Below, one piece after another: positions 54,774-63,341 of a DNA stretch of 64,000 nt (the first letter of the stretch is position 1; each line of letters starts with the position of its first letter). The stretch spans positions 620,001 to 684,000 of the forward strand of contig NZ_JBFRBB010000001.1 of the NCBI RefSeq assembly GCF_040932035.1, read 5' to 3'. The translations under genes and the position numbers were made by a program. The notes below the pieces were generated by a model. That model saw nothing but the letters and a program-made list of their open reading frames with translations. It did no database searches and was not told the DNA's origin. This stretch comes from Hoeflea_A sp040932035 (lineage in GTDB: Bacteria > Pseudomonadota > Alphaproteobacteria > Rhizobiales > Rhizobiaceae).

Positions 54774-55085
54774 ATGATCACCTGTCAATGCAACATCATC
54801 ACCGAAGCTGAAATCGAAGAGACCATTGTCTCCATGCTCGATGAGGACCGCTGGCAGCTGATCGTTCCCGCGAAGGTCTATCACGCGCTGGAAAAGCGCG
54901 GAAAATGCTGCCGCTGTTTCCCGAATGTCGTGGATATCATCATCCGCACCACGGATGCCTATCATGCGCGCTTTGACACGCCCGACGCCGATATGATTTC
55001 CTACCGGGCGAAACTGATTGAATTGCGCAACCAATACGCGGGGGGTCTCCATGAAGGGCAACGCAAAGGTAATAGAGCGGCTTAA
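54774..55085 (+). CDS. bfd: Bacterioferritin-associated ferredoxin-like [2Fe-2S] protein
   Basis: A 103-residue Bfd-family protein. [2Fe-2S] ligands: CQC at residues 4-6 and CCRC near 46-49, the C-x-C...C-x2-C pattern of Bfd. It reduces the bacterioferritin core to release iron. The last 35 bases overlap bfr in another frame. ATG at 54774 follows AGGACAAA. Confidence 0.85.
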   Translation: MITCQCNIITEAEIEETIVSMLDEDRWQLIVPAKVYHALEKRGKCCRCFPNVVDIIIRTTDAYHARFDTPDADMISYRAKLIELRNQYAGGLHEGQRKGNRAA

Positions 55086-55536
55086 CGAGGCGCTGTTTCT
55101 GGAACTCGGAGCCGTCAATCAGTACTGGTTGCATTACCGGCTTCTTGATGATTGGGGCTTTACCAAGCTTGCCAAGAAGGAAAAGGAAGAGTCCATCGAG
55201 GAGATGAACCACGCCGACAAGCTGATCGAGCGCATCATCTTCCTGGAAGGACATCCCAATCTGCAGACCGTCGCCCCGTTGCGCATAGGCCAGAACGTCA
55301 AGGAAGTCCTCGAAGCCGATCTTGCCGGCGAGTACGACGCCCGCACCTCCTATATCAAATCCCGCGAGATCTGCCGCGAGGAGGGCGACTATGTCACGAT
55401 GGGCCTGTTCGAGGAACTGACGGCGGACGAGGAAGGTCACATCGATTTTCTCGAAACCCAGCTCGATCTTTTGAAGACCATCGGCGAGAAGCAGTACGGT
55501 CTGCTCAATGCCGGTTCGGCCGACGACGCCGAATAA
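55051..55536 (+). CDS. bfr: Bacterioferritin
   Basis: A 161-residue haem-binding ferritin forming 24-mers that store iron. Ferroxidase ligands: Glu in LFLELGAVNQY, EEMNHADKL (Glu and His; the Met there is the haem ligand), EYDARTSYI, and EEGHIDFLE. ATG 55051 with GGGGGTCTCC upstream; it overlaps bfd by 35 bp, coupling the two. A hairpin follows. Confidence 0.95.
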   Translation: MKGNAKVIERLNEALFLELGAVNQYWLHYRLLDDWGFTKLAKKEKEESIEEMNHADKLIERIIFLEGHPNLQTVAPLRIGQNVKEVLEADLAGEYDARTSYIKSREICREEGDYVTMGLFEELTADEEGHIDFLETQLDLLKTIGEKQYGLLNAGSADDAE

Positions 55537-55537
55537 T

Positions 55538-55582
55538 CCGGACAGCAAGGGCAGGGCGCTCATCGGGGCGCTGGCTGTCCGG
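55538..55582 (+). terminator. Hairpin terminator after bfr
   Basis: A 9-bp stem CCGGACAGC / GCTGTCCGG starts two bases after the stop, with a 27-nt loop that may fold further. No strong T tract. Confidence 0.5.
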
Positions 55583-55613
55583 GTCAAGCAGAAATATCCC
55601 ATTTACGGATTGT

Positions 55614-55988
55614 TCAGTTTTCGAGCAGCGGCTTGAGTTCTTCGGGAATGTGCCCTTCATTGATGAGCCAGCGGCGCATCGTGTAGTTGCGGCCGCCCTC
55701 GGCATGCATCGGATCGGCATCGGCAAGTGCCCGTGCCTCTTCCTCCGTTGCCGCCCGGTAGATCATCATGCCTTCCCCCAGCATATTGTCGCCGCTCTCG
55801 TCTGAAACCGGGCCGGCAAATACCAGCTTGTGCTGATCCTGGAGGCTGACCTGATAGGCAAGGTGGCGGGGCAGGATTTCCTTGACCCGTTCGGGCGGAG
55901 CGACCGGTTTGCTGCGTACCATGAAGAACTCGGCCGCCAGCGATCCGCGCGCGCGCGCTTCATCCACGTATTCACTCCATTTGGGCAT
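55614..55988 (-). CDS. YciI-like protein
   Basis: A 124-residue ferredoxin-fold protein of the YCII family: RHLAYQVSLQDQHKLVFAGP (in parts), then MMIYRAATEEEARALADADP. The His in RHLAY and Asp in ADADP are the conserved pair thought catalytic. The ATG at 55988 has AAGGA seven bases upstream; 56003 and 56048 are alternatives. Divergent from the FAH operon and probably tied to it. Confidence 0.8.
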   Translation of the reverse strand: MPKWSEYVDEARARGSLAAEFFMVRSKPVAPPERVKEILPRHLAYQVSLQDQHKLVFAGPVSDESGDNMLGEGMMIYRAATEEEARALADADPMHAEGGRNYTMRRWLINEGHIPEELKPLLEN

Positions 55989-56028
55989 TGTGTCATCCTT
56001 CATCGAACTTCTGATCCTTGTTAAAAAA

Positions 56029-56038
56029 ATATCGATAT
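56029..56038. promoter_or_regulatory. Palindrome in the spacer of yciI-like gene and FAH gene
   Basis: ATATCGATAT is a perfect 10-bp palindrome. Beside it TTGACA (56042-56047) and TTATTT (56065-56070), 17 bp apart, form a plausible promoter for the rightward operon. The GntR protein at 62540 is a candidate binder. Confidence 0.45.
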
Positions 56039-56093
56039 AATTTGACAAAGCAAGAAATTATTGATTATTTCAATCTGAGCAAGGAGGATTGAG

Positions 56094-56978
56094 ATGCGTT
56101 TTATGGTCGCCCGCGACGGGCAGGATACGGCACTCTATGTTGTTGACGGCGAAAACGCCTACCGCGTCACGGGACAGAACGGCTTTGGCGGAACTGATCT
56201 TGCCGCGGTCATAGCCGCTGACAAAGCGCAGATTGAAGCTGCCGTTGACGCTGCCGGAAAGCACGCACCGGTGCCGGTTGCCTCGCTCAGCCCGGCGCTG
56301 CCGTTCAACCGGTTCGGCAAGATCCTCTGTCTCGGTCTGAACTATGTCGATCACGTCAAGGAGGGTGGTTACGAAATTCCGACCTACCCGGCTATGTTTG
56401 TTCGTATGCCCAGCTCCATGATGGCCGCCGATGCCCCGATGGTGAAACCGGACTGTTCCGACAGGCTCGACTATGAGGTCGAACTGATGATCGTCATGGG
56501 AAAGGGAGGGCGCCATATAAAGGAAGAGGACGCGCTGGACCATGTCTTCGGCTACACGGTCTTTAATGATGGCTCCGTGCGTGATTACCAGCGAAAAACG
56601 CATCAGTGGACGCCCGGCAAGAATTTCGACGATACCGGCGCCCTCGGCCCGATTGTGGTGACCGCGGATGAATTGCCCGCCGGCGCCGCCGGGCTCAACA
56701 TCCAGTCCCGGCTGAACGGCAATGTCATGCAGGATTCGAACACGTCGGACATGATGTGGCCTGTGGCAAAGACCATTGCCACGGTTTCCGAATTCACGAC
56801 GCTCGAGCCGGGCGACCTCATTGCCATGGGCACGCCGCCGGGCGTCGGTCACGCGCGCACGCCTCCGGTCTTCATGTTCCCGGGCGATGTCGTCGAAGTC
56901 GAAATCGAGAATATATGCACGTGCCGCAGTCCGATTATAAGCGAGAAGGACGCGGCCAATGGTGAGGCCGCCGCATGA
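56094..56978 (+). CDS. Fumarylacetoacetate hydrolase family protein
   Basis: A 294-residue FAH-family enzyme: hydrolyses or decarboxylates a beta-diketo or 2-oxo acid late in aromatic degradation. Metal site: DYEVELMIVMGKGG near 125 and FGYTVFNDGSVRDYQ near 160, with GTPPGVGHARTPP near 250. GGAGG precedes the ATG. First of a seven-gene rightward run. ATGA overlap with the nitroreductase. Confidence 0.9.
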   Translation: MRFMVARDGQDTALYVVDGENAYRVTGQNGFGGTDLAAVIAADKAQIEAAVDAAGKHAPVPVASLSPALPFNRFGKILCLGLNYVDHVKEGGYEIPTYPAMFVRMPSSMMAADAPMVKPDCSDRLDYEVELMIVMGKGGRHIKEEDALDHVFGYTVFNDGSVRDYQRKTHQWTPGKNFDDTGALGPIVVTADELPAGAAGLNIQSRLNGNVMQDSNTSDMMWPVAKTIATVSEFTTLEPGDLIAMGTPPGVGHARTPPVFMFPGDVVEVEIENICTCRSPIISEKDAANGEAAA

Positions 56979-57655
56979 CAAAACCCGCTCAAAAAGCTCC
57001 GACGGGCGAACAGCTGGAAGCGTTGAGGAGCCAGGCGCAGGGCCATGTCCGCGAGCTTCGCCAGCGCATCAAGCGGCTTGGCGAGGATGAAATCAAACTC
57101 ATCCTTTCGGGCGCGCGGTCCCATTATGCCTGGACGGACCGCCCGGTAACCGAAGAAACGCTCCGCGAGATCTATGACATCGTCAAGATGGGCGCGACCA
57201 GCATGAACAGCTCGCCCGCGCGCTTTGTATTCGTGCGCAGTCCCGAGGGGCGGGAAAAGCTGGCGAAATCGCTGAAACCGGCCAATGTCGCCAAGATGGC
57301 ATCGGCGCCGGTTACCGTCATCATCGCCCATGACCTGGAGTTCTGGCGCGAACTGCCGTTCCTGTTCCCGCACGAGGACCGTCGTCCGCATTTCGAGGGC
57401 AAGCCGGAACACGCTGCCGACACGGCTTTTCGCAACGCCACGCTGCAGGGCGCTTATCTGATGATTGCAGCCCGCGCGCTCGGTCTCGATGTCGGCGCAA
57501 TGTCCGGATTTTCCAATGAAATTGTCGACCGGGAGTTCTTTGCCGGCACCACGCTGCGCTCCAATTTCCTGTGCAATCTCGGATATGCCGATGAGAGTGC
57601 ATTGTTCCACAAGCTGCCGCGTTTCGAATTCGAGGATGTCTGCAGCTTCGCCTGA
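56975..57655 (+). CDS. Nitroreductase family protein, RutE-like
   Basis: A 226-residue FMN oxidoreductase. It has the family FMN block (RSHYAWTDRPV, MGATSMNSSPARFVF, GLDVGAMSGF) and the C-terminal RSNFLCNLGY. Closest in layout to RutE, which reduces malonic semialdehyde; an aldehyde or quinone product of ring cleavage is plausible here. Starts four bases inside the FAH gene. Confidence 0.85.
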   Translation: MTKPAQKAPTGEQLEALRSQAQGHVRELRQRIKRLGEDEIKLILSGARSHYAWTDRPVTEETLREIYDIVKMGATSMNSSPARFVFVRSPEGREKLAKSLKPANVAKMASAPVTVIIAHDLEFWRELPFLFPHEDRRPHFEGKPEHAADTAFRNATLQGAYLMIAARALGLDVGAMSGFSNEIVDREFFAGTTLRSNFLCNLGYADESALFHKLPRFEFEDVCSFA

Positions 57656-57665
57656 GGATTGAGTT

Positions 57666-58124
57666 ATGGCCATAAGAATGAAATCCGAAGTGACGTTGAA
57701 GGCCCGGGCAGCGTGTCCGAGCCATTCGCGCTCGGATATTGCCATTCGCGACCTGGCCTTTGTCATCGACGAGCCGGTAGAGCGTGGGGGCGGCAATGCC
57801 GGCCCGACGCCGACCGATACGGCTCTGGCGGCCTTGATCGGCTGCACCAATGTCATCGGTCATAAATGCGCCGACAAGCTTGGTGTCGACATCGGCCACC
57901 TGGATATATCGGCAAATTGCACATTCGACCGGCGTGGTGTCACGCTGGAAGAGGAGATCGATGTTCCGTTCCGCAAGATCGAGCTGTCGGTAATCAGCCA
58001 CGGCACGGCAACCGATGAGGCGCTGCAGCGCGTGGCCGCGGAAGTGAAAAAATTCTGCCCGCTGTCCAAGCTGTTTACCGCCGCGGGAACGGAGATCGTC
58101 GAAGTTTGGCAGGCGGCGCGGTAG
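57666..58124 (+). CDS. OsmC family protein
   Basis: A 152-residue OsmC/Ohr-fold protein. Peroxidatic and resolving Cys lie in ALIGCTNVIGH near residue 60 and KKFCPLSKLF near 130. Arg in the N-terminal DIAIRDL strand is the other conserved position. Probably removes organic peroxides made with reactive aromatics. 10 bp after the nitroreductase. Confidence 0.85.
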   Translation: MAIRMKSEVTLKARAACPSHSRSDIAIRDLAFVIDEPVERGGGNAGPTPTDTALAALIGCTNVIGHKCADKLGVDIGHLDISANCTFDRRGVTLEEEIDVPFRKIELSVISHGTATDEALQRVAAEVKKFCPLSKLFTAAGTEIVEVWQAAR

Positions 58125-58179
58125 CCCCGCTGCCAGAACCCGGTCAGCGGGAGGTTGACCGTCGCAAAGGAGGAAGGAA

Positions 58180-59271
58180 ATGAACAGATTGCTACGCAGG
58201 TCATTCTTGGCTGCCGTTGCCGCGATTGGAGCAACCGTTTCGACGGCTGTGGTCCCGGCCGGAGCAACCGAGACGATCAAACTGATCGCAATTGACGGAT
58301 ATCCGGAGCGGTCAATGTGGGTGAAGGAGTTTTCCGGCTTCTTTATTCCTCGCGTCGACGAGGAGCTTGCCCGCACCGGAAACTACAAGATCGACTGGCA
58401 GCAGGCCTATGGCGGCCAGATCGTCAAGCCCCGCGGTGTCCTTGAGGGTATCAAGCTGGGTCTCGGCGATATCGGTATCGTGACCACGATCTTCCACAAT
58501 TCGGCGCTGCCCAGCCAGGCGATCTCGGCTGCGACGCCGATGATCTCGACGGACGCCCGCGTGGTCGCCAAGGCGGTCGATGAAATCGCCAAGGAATATC
58601 CGCAGATGCAGGCCGAATTTGCCGCCGAAAATCAGGTCTATCTGGCGACCGGCGTCGTGCTCGACAGCTACCAGATTTTCTCCAAGGAACCGGTCAATTC
58701 GCTCGATGACCTGACCGGACTGAAACTGGCGGGCGCGGGCTACAACCTGCGTTACCTGGAAGGGCTGAAGGACGTGGCCGGCGTGCGCGGCGGTCTGCCG
58801 AATTTCTACAACATGCTGCAGACCGGCGTGGTTGAAGCGGCCATGTTGTGGCCGGAAGCCGCCATGACCTTCAAAATCTACGAAGTGGCTCCGCATATGC
58901 TCAAGGTCGACCTTGGCGCGGTGAACTCGAAAACCGTGACCGTCAACAAGGACGTCTGGGACAAGCTGCCGGACGAGGTCAAGAGCGTGCTGGAATCGGT
59001 CGCCATTGAATACCGTGACCGTGTCGCAAGCGTCGCCATGGATCGTGCGGCCTCGTCGCTTGACGCCTTCAAGGAAGCCGGCGGAACCGTGGTTGTTCTT
59101 ACCGAAGACCAGCGCGCGGCCTGGGCCGACGCCATGCCCAATATTGCAGAAGAATGGGCGGGTTCGCTTGACGTCAAGGGTGCACCCGGAACCGCTATGC
59201 TAGGCTCCTATGTCCAGAAGCTGAAAGATGCAGGCTCCGTGCCTGTACGCGACTGGGCGGCAACACACTAG
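58180..59271 (+). CDS. dctP: TRAP transporter substrate-binding protein, DctP family
   Basis: A 363-residue binding protein with a Sec signal (SFLAAVAAIGATVSTAVV, in parts; cleavage near AGA at 30). DctP core: GGQIVKPRGVLEGIKLGLGDIG (in parts), SLDDLTGLKLAGAG, LQTGVVEAAM. A ligand Arg of the family is not clear. Binds an organic acid, probably aromatic. GAGGAAGG precedes the ATG. Confidence 0.9.
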   Translation: MNRLLRRSFLAAVAAIGATVSTAVVPAGATETIKLIAIDGYPERSMWVKEFSGFFIPRVDEELARTGNYKIDWQQAYGGQIVKPRGVLEGIKLGLGDIGIVTTIFHNSALPSQAISAATPMISTDARVVAKAVDEIAKEYPQMQAEFAAENQVYLATGVVLDSYQIFSKEPVNSLDDLTGLKLAGAGYNLRYLEGLKDVAGVRGGLPNFYNMLQTGVVEAAMLWPEAAMTFKIYEVAPHMLKVDLGAVNSKTVTVNKDVWDKLPDEVKSVLESVAIEYRDRVASVAMDRAASSLDAFKEAGGTVVVLTEDQRAAWADAMPNIAEEWAGSLDVKGAPGTAMLGSYVQKLKDAGSVPVRDWAATH

Positions 59272-59289
59272 GATCGCGGGCGACCTGTC

Positions 59290-59961
59290 ATGCAAAACGA
59301 GAATATGATGTGGCGGGTCGCCCGTAGAACCACCAGAATAGTCAAGTCTGTGGCGATCGGCGCCAACGCGGTCGGAACCCTGATGGTGTTGGTGCTGGTT
59401 GTCGTCATGAATATCGATGTCGTTGCCCGCGGTGTGTTCCATGCACCCTTCCTGGGCGTGGTCGAGATCGTCATTTTTTCGATGATCCTGATCGTCTTCC
59501 TGCAATTGCCGGATGTTGTCCGGGTCAATCGGCTGACGCGGTCGGACGGATTTCTGGTGCTTATCCGCGACAGTCAGCCGCGCTTTGCGGACGCGCTTTA
59601 TCGCGTGATTGATTCACTCGCATGTGTGCTGATGGCGGCCATTGCCTATGCCACCTATCCGGCGCTGGTGGAGGCCTTCGAGACCTGCCACTACTTCACC
59701 CCGCCTGAATTCGGTCCCAAGCCGACCGGAAATCTCTGGGTGGACTTTATGGATGCGACGGCGCGGTGCCACTATTTCGGCACGCTCGGCGTCTTCACGG
59801 TGCCGTGGTGGCCGGCAAATGCCGCCATTACCGCGAGCGCCGGTGTCTGCAGCCTGCTGTTTTTCTTCAAGGTCATATTCGGCCATTTTGACAACAACGG
59901 AGCCGCCCCGAATGGAAAAGACGCAGAAGAACTGCGCGACAGCGCTGGGGAGACAAGCTGA
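59290..59961 (+). CDS. dctQ: TRAP transporter small permease, DctQ
   Basis: A 223-residue membrane protein with four predicted helices, larger than usual (about 170) because of a 45-residue Cys/Pro-containing loop between helices 3 and 4. Typical VVARGVFHAPFLGVVEIVIFS segment (in parts). Partner of DctM. It overlaps dctM by one base. Confidence 0.88.
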   Translation: MQNENMMWRVARRTTRIVKSVAIGANAVGTLMVLVLVVVMNIDVVARGVFHAPFLGVVEIVIFSMILIVFLQLPDVVRVNRLTRSDGFLVLIRDSQPRFADALYRVIDSLACVLMAAIAYATYPALVEAFETCHYFTPPEFGPKPTGNLWVDFMDATARCHYFGTLGVFTVPWWPANAAITASAGVCSLLFFFKVIFGHFDNNGAAPNGKDAEELRDSAGETS

Positions 59962-61274
59962 TGAGTCCCGTTGAAATCGGCGCCATATCCGTTGTTGCCA
60001 TCGTCGTGCTGATCTATCTCGGCGTTTACATTCCCGTTGCGCTTGCCAGCGTTTCATTTATCACCCTTTGGGTGGTCAGTGACCGGCCGATCCTTGCCAT
60101 CAATTTCCTGCGCCAGACAATCGGCGACAGCGTCACCGAATACGAGTTCGCAACAATTCCACTTTTTACCTTCATGGGATTGCTGGTCTCGAAAGCGGGG
60201 CTCGGCAAGGATGTCTATGAGGTGATGAACCAGGCATTCCGCCGTATTCGCGGCGGCATTGGCATGGCAACGGTCGGCGCCAACGCCGTCTTTGCGGCCG
60301 TTACGGGATCGTCCATTGCATCGGCTTCCGTTTTTACCCGGGTTTCCGTACCGGAAATGCTGCGCCTCGATTACAACAAGCGTTTTGCCGTCGGCGTTGT
60401 CGCCGGCTCGTCCGTGCTCGGCATGATCATCCCGCCGAGCGCCATGCTGATCATCTATTCCTTTGTCGCGGAGGTTTCGGTCGGCGACATGTTCATTGCC
60501 GGCATCATTCCGGGAGTGCTGCTGGCGCTGGCCTATATTGTCGGCATTGCGATTATGGGCAGGATCTCGCCGCGCGCCATTGGCGGCCGCATCGAGGATA
60601 TTGCGGAAGACGAACTGCTGGGCTGGGGGCAGATCTTTGCCAAGACCGCCCCGATCGTTGCGCTGATCGTCATCGTGCTCGGCGGCATCTACACGGGTTG
60701 GCTGACACCGGTCGAAGCCGGAGCGGCAGGCTCGCTCGCAGCCCTCGTCATTGCGCTGTTGCGCCGGCGCATGACGACCGGTTCCTTCTGGGAAGCACTG
60801 CTTGAAACCGGGCATATCACCGCCAGCATTCTGTTCCTGATCACCACCGCCTCGTTTTACAGCCGCATGCTCGGTTTTGTTGATCTTCCGAACGAACTGC
60901 AGAGCTTTCTGGCGGAGCAGAACCTCAACTTCTTCTGGATCATGGTCGCCTATGTGATCCTGATGCTTTTTCTGGGTACGCTGCTCGATACGGCATCGAT
61001 CATACTGATCGTCGTGCCGCTGTTCATCGATGTGATCGAGCCGATGGGCATGAGCCTGATCTGGTTCGGCATCGTCACCGTGATCGGCGCGGAAATCGGT
61101 CTGTTGACGCCGCCGCTGGGCATATCGTGTTTTGTCATCAAGGCGACGCTCAATGATGACCGCATAACCCTGAAGGACGTGTTTTTGGGCGCCCTGCCAT
61201 TTGCCGCGATCATGCTGCTCATTCTCATTGTGATCATTCGCTTTCCGACAATTTCCACATACCTATTGAACTGA
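59961..61274 (+). CDS. dctM: TRAP transporter large permease, DctM
   Basis: A 437-residue permease with about twelve to thirteen helices that uses the ion gradient to import the DctP ligand. Family marks: PLFTFMGLLVSKAGLG, AVFAAVTGSSIASASVF, MIIPPSAMLIIYSF, GLLTPPLGISCFVIK. It lies 12 bp before the dioxygenase, so uptake and ring cleavage are co-expressed. Confidence 0.95.
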   Translation: MSPVEIGAISVVAIVVLIYLGVYIPVALASVSFITLWVVSDRPILAINFLRQTIGDSVTEYEFATIPLFTFMGLLVSKAGLGKDVYEVMNQAFRRIRGGIGMATVGANAVFAAVTGSSIASASVFTRVSVPEMLRLDYNKRFAVGVVAGSSVLGMIIPPSAMLIIYSFVAEVSVGDMFIAGIIPGVLLALAYIVGIAIMGRISPRAIGGRIEDIAEDELLGWGQIFAKTAPIVALIVIVLGGIYTGWLTPVEAGAAGSLAALVIALLRRRMTTGSFWEALLETGHITASILFLITTASFYSRMLGFVDLPNELQSFLAEQNLNFFWIMVAYVILMLFLGTLLDTASIILIVVPLFIDVIEPMGMSLIWFGIVTVIGAEIGLLTPPLGISCFVIKATLNDDRITLKDVFLGALPFAAIMLLILIVIIRFPTISTYLLN

Positions 61275-61286
61275 TTGGAGACAGCC

Positions 61287-62165
61287 ATGCGCGAAGTCAC
61301 CGCAGAGACACTGACACAGGCATTCCTGAACTATTGCGGCCCGGAAACCTCGCCGAGGTTGCGTTTCGTGCTGGAAAATCTGGTTACCCATCTGCACGCC
61401 TTCGTCAAGGAAACCGGCCTGACCCACGCGGAATGGCGCAAGGGCATCGAGCTATTGACGAAAGCCGGCGAAATGACCGATGAGGAGCGCAACGAGTTCG
61501 TTCTCTTTTCGGACGTGCTGGGTTTTTCATCCCTTGTCGATATGGTCAATTCCAACCCGGAAGCGACCTCGTCCAGCGTTCTTGGACCATTCCATATTCT
61601 GGGCGCACCGGATCTTGCCTATGGCGGAGATCTCAAACGCGACAATGACGGCGCCACGGTTGTTGTCAAAGGCGTTGTTCGCGGCCCGCAGGGTGTGCCG
61701 ATCAGCGGCGCGGTCATCGAGCTGTGGCAAACAGCCGACAACGGTCTTTATTCAAACCAGGATCCGCAACAGTCGGAGTATAACCTGCGGGCGCGCATGA
61801 CTTCCGGTGAGAACGGCGAATACGGGCTGACGACGATCAGGCCGGCGCCCTATACGGTTCCCGATGACGGACCGGTGGGTGAGCTTCTGCATGCGACCGG
61901 GCGCCACCCGTGGCGGCCGTCCCACCTGCATTTTATCATCAAAGCTCCGGGCTACAGCACGTTGGTGACCGAAGTGTTCCCGAGCGATGATCCGTATCTC
62001 GACGAGGACCCTGTATTCGGCGTGCGAGCGGATCTGATCATGGAATATGTGGAACAGACCGATCCTGGCCAGGTGCCGGACGGTTTTGAAGCAAGGGACC
62101 GGCTCACATGGCCCTACTACAGTGTCGACTTTGATTTTGTGCTGGCGGCGGAGGCGGCAGAATAG
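61287..62165 (+). CDS. Intradiol ring-cleavage dioxygenase, hydroxyquinol 1,2-dioxygenase-like
   Basis: A 292-residue Fe(III) dioxygenase cleaving a catechol-type ring between its hydroxyls. The N-terminal helical dimer domain (1-100) is that of catechol/hydroxyquinol types. Iron ligands are in LYSNQ (Tyr near 155), IRPAPYTVP (Tyr near 190) and HPWRPSHLHF (two His near 213-217). Length and WRPSHLHF favour hydroxyquinol. ATG 61287 follows TTGGAG. Confidence 0.9.
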   Translation: MREVTAETLTQAFLNYCGPETSPRLRFVLENLVTHLHAFVKETGLTHAEWRKGIELLTKAGEMTDEERNEFVLFSDVLGFSSLVDMVNSNPEATSSSVLGPFHILGAPDLAYGGDLKRDNDGATVVVKGVVRGPQGVPISGAVIELWQTADNGLYSNQDPQQSEYNLRARMTSGENGEYGLTTIRPAPYTVPDDGPVGELLHATGRHPWRPSHLHFIIKAPGYSTLVTEVFPSDDPYLDEDPVFGVRADLIMEYVEQTDPGQVPDGFEARDRLTWPYYSVDFDFVLAAEAAE

Positions 62166-62539
62166 GTGCACCTTTGCCCGGTTAACCGGTGAGATGAGTT
62201 GATGGAGGTTGTGCCAAAGCTCCCGAAAAGCCGATTTCCGGCCTGACGCTGGACCTGGAGATAACAGATGATCACAATGCCCGGAATTGGGGACCGATTC
62301 GCATAGCGATGCTATAGATTGTGCTGATAAGCGGCATTTGGCCGGATCAGCCATCGCAGACGGCAGTGTTATCCGGGATCCTGTCGGGATATCCGGACAG
62401 GGGGAATTGAAACCGGGAGAATTCGTCAAAGCGCAGTTGCGCACCAGGATGGAGAGCTAGAGAACGAACCGCGCAGTTTGCAGATGGGTTTGCCTGATAC
62501 GCGGTTTGGCAATGCGGCACACATAATGAGGTGAATGCA
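62166..62539. other. Gene-free region before the GntR gene
   Basis: 374 bp with no supported gene. It contains a perfect CCGGTTAACCGG at 62178-62189 just past the dioxygenase stop and a 22-bp palindrome at 62380-62401, listed separately. Confidence 0.5.
62380..62401. promoter_or_regulatory. Palindrome, candidate GntR operator
   Basis: CCTGTC-GGGATATCCG-GACAGG is a 22-bp palindrome with one mismatched pair, 139 bp before the GntR start. It may be an autoregulatory site; a terminator role is less likely, as no T tract follows. Confidence 0.45.
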
Positions 62540-63244
62540 ATGTCTGCTGAAATAGGACTGGAAACGATTGCTGTCGCATCGGGTGGGGCGTCGATCACAG
62601 CACAATTGTTTGACCGTCTTCGCAACGATATTTTGAACGGCGCGCTGCAGCCGGGACAAAAACTGAAAATCGAAACGCTGCGCGAGCATTACGCGGTTGG
62701 CGCCAGCCCGGTGCGCGAGGCGCTGAGCATGCTGACCTCCGAAGGTCTGGTGCAGAGGCTCGACCAGCGCGGATTTCGCGTTTCGGAAATATCCGTCAGT
62801 GCCTTCGAGGAGCTTTTGAGAACCCGCTGCTGGCTCGAAGACCGCGCACTCCGGGAGTCGATTGCATCCGGTTCGGCTGCATGGGAGGAGGGGGTCCTGC
62901 TCGCCCATCACCGGCTAACGAAAACTTCGCGCACCAGCGGATCGTCGGATATGGCCAGCCCTCAATGGGAACAGGCGCATAAGCTGTTTCATATGTCGCT
63001 GCTTTCGGCCTGCGGTTCCGGCTTCCTTGTCGGCTTTTGCGAGCAGCTCTACGACCTCAATATCCGCTATCGTAACCTTGCCGGCGCGGTCGCCTATCCT
63101 TCACGCAATGTGGCCGCCGAACATCTGGCCATTTGCGATGCGGCTATTGCACGTGATGCCGACAATGCCGTCAGGCTGCTTGTCGAGCACTATACCGATA
63201 CGGGTGAGTTCTTGAAGATGCGGCTGAACGCGCTATCGAAGTAA
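62540..63244 (+). CDS. GntR family regulator with FCD domain
   Basis: A 234-residue regulator. Winged HTH: LFDRLRNDILNGALQPGQKL (in parts), LREHYAVGASPVREALSML. FCD domain from about 90, with metal-type residues in HKLFHMSLL and CDAAIARD. ATG at 62540 preferred to GTG 62531. It likely controls the FAH-TRAP-dioxygenase operon just upstream. Confidence 0.88.
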   Translation: MSAEIGLETIAVASGGASITAQLFDRLRNDILNGALQPGQKLKIETLREHYAVGASPVREALSMLTSEGLVQRLDQRGFRVSEISVSAFEELLRTRCWLEDRALRESIASGSAAWEEGVLLAHHRLTKTSRTSGSSDMASPQWEQAHKLFHMSLLSACGSGFLVGFCEQLYDLNIRYRNLAGAVAYPSRNVAAEHLAICDAAIARDADNAVRLLVEHYTDTGEFLKMRLNALSK

Positions 63245-63282
63245 CGCCGCTCTTTGTTTCAATCTGCCATTTGCGATCAGAT

Positions 63283-63328
63283 GGTCCGCCGGATGAATGA
63301 TCTTCCCGATCATCCGATCCAGCGGACC
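63283..63328. terminator. Terminator between GntR and the MBL-fold gene
   Basis: Nested stems GGTCCGC / GCGGACC and CGGATGA / TCATCCG form a long hairpin, followed by TTGTTGTTTT on the plus strand. It separates two converging genes. Confidence 0.75.
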
Positions 63329-63341
63329 TTGTTGTTTTCGT

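Noticed and set aside
62178..62189. CCGGTTAACCGG palindrome as an operator
   Set aside because: Twelve bases with strong GC ends just past a stop codon could arise by chance; no second copy nearby.
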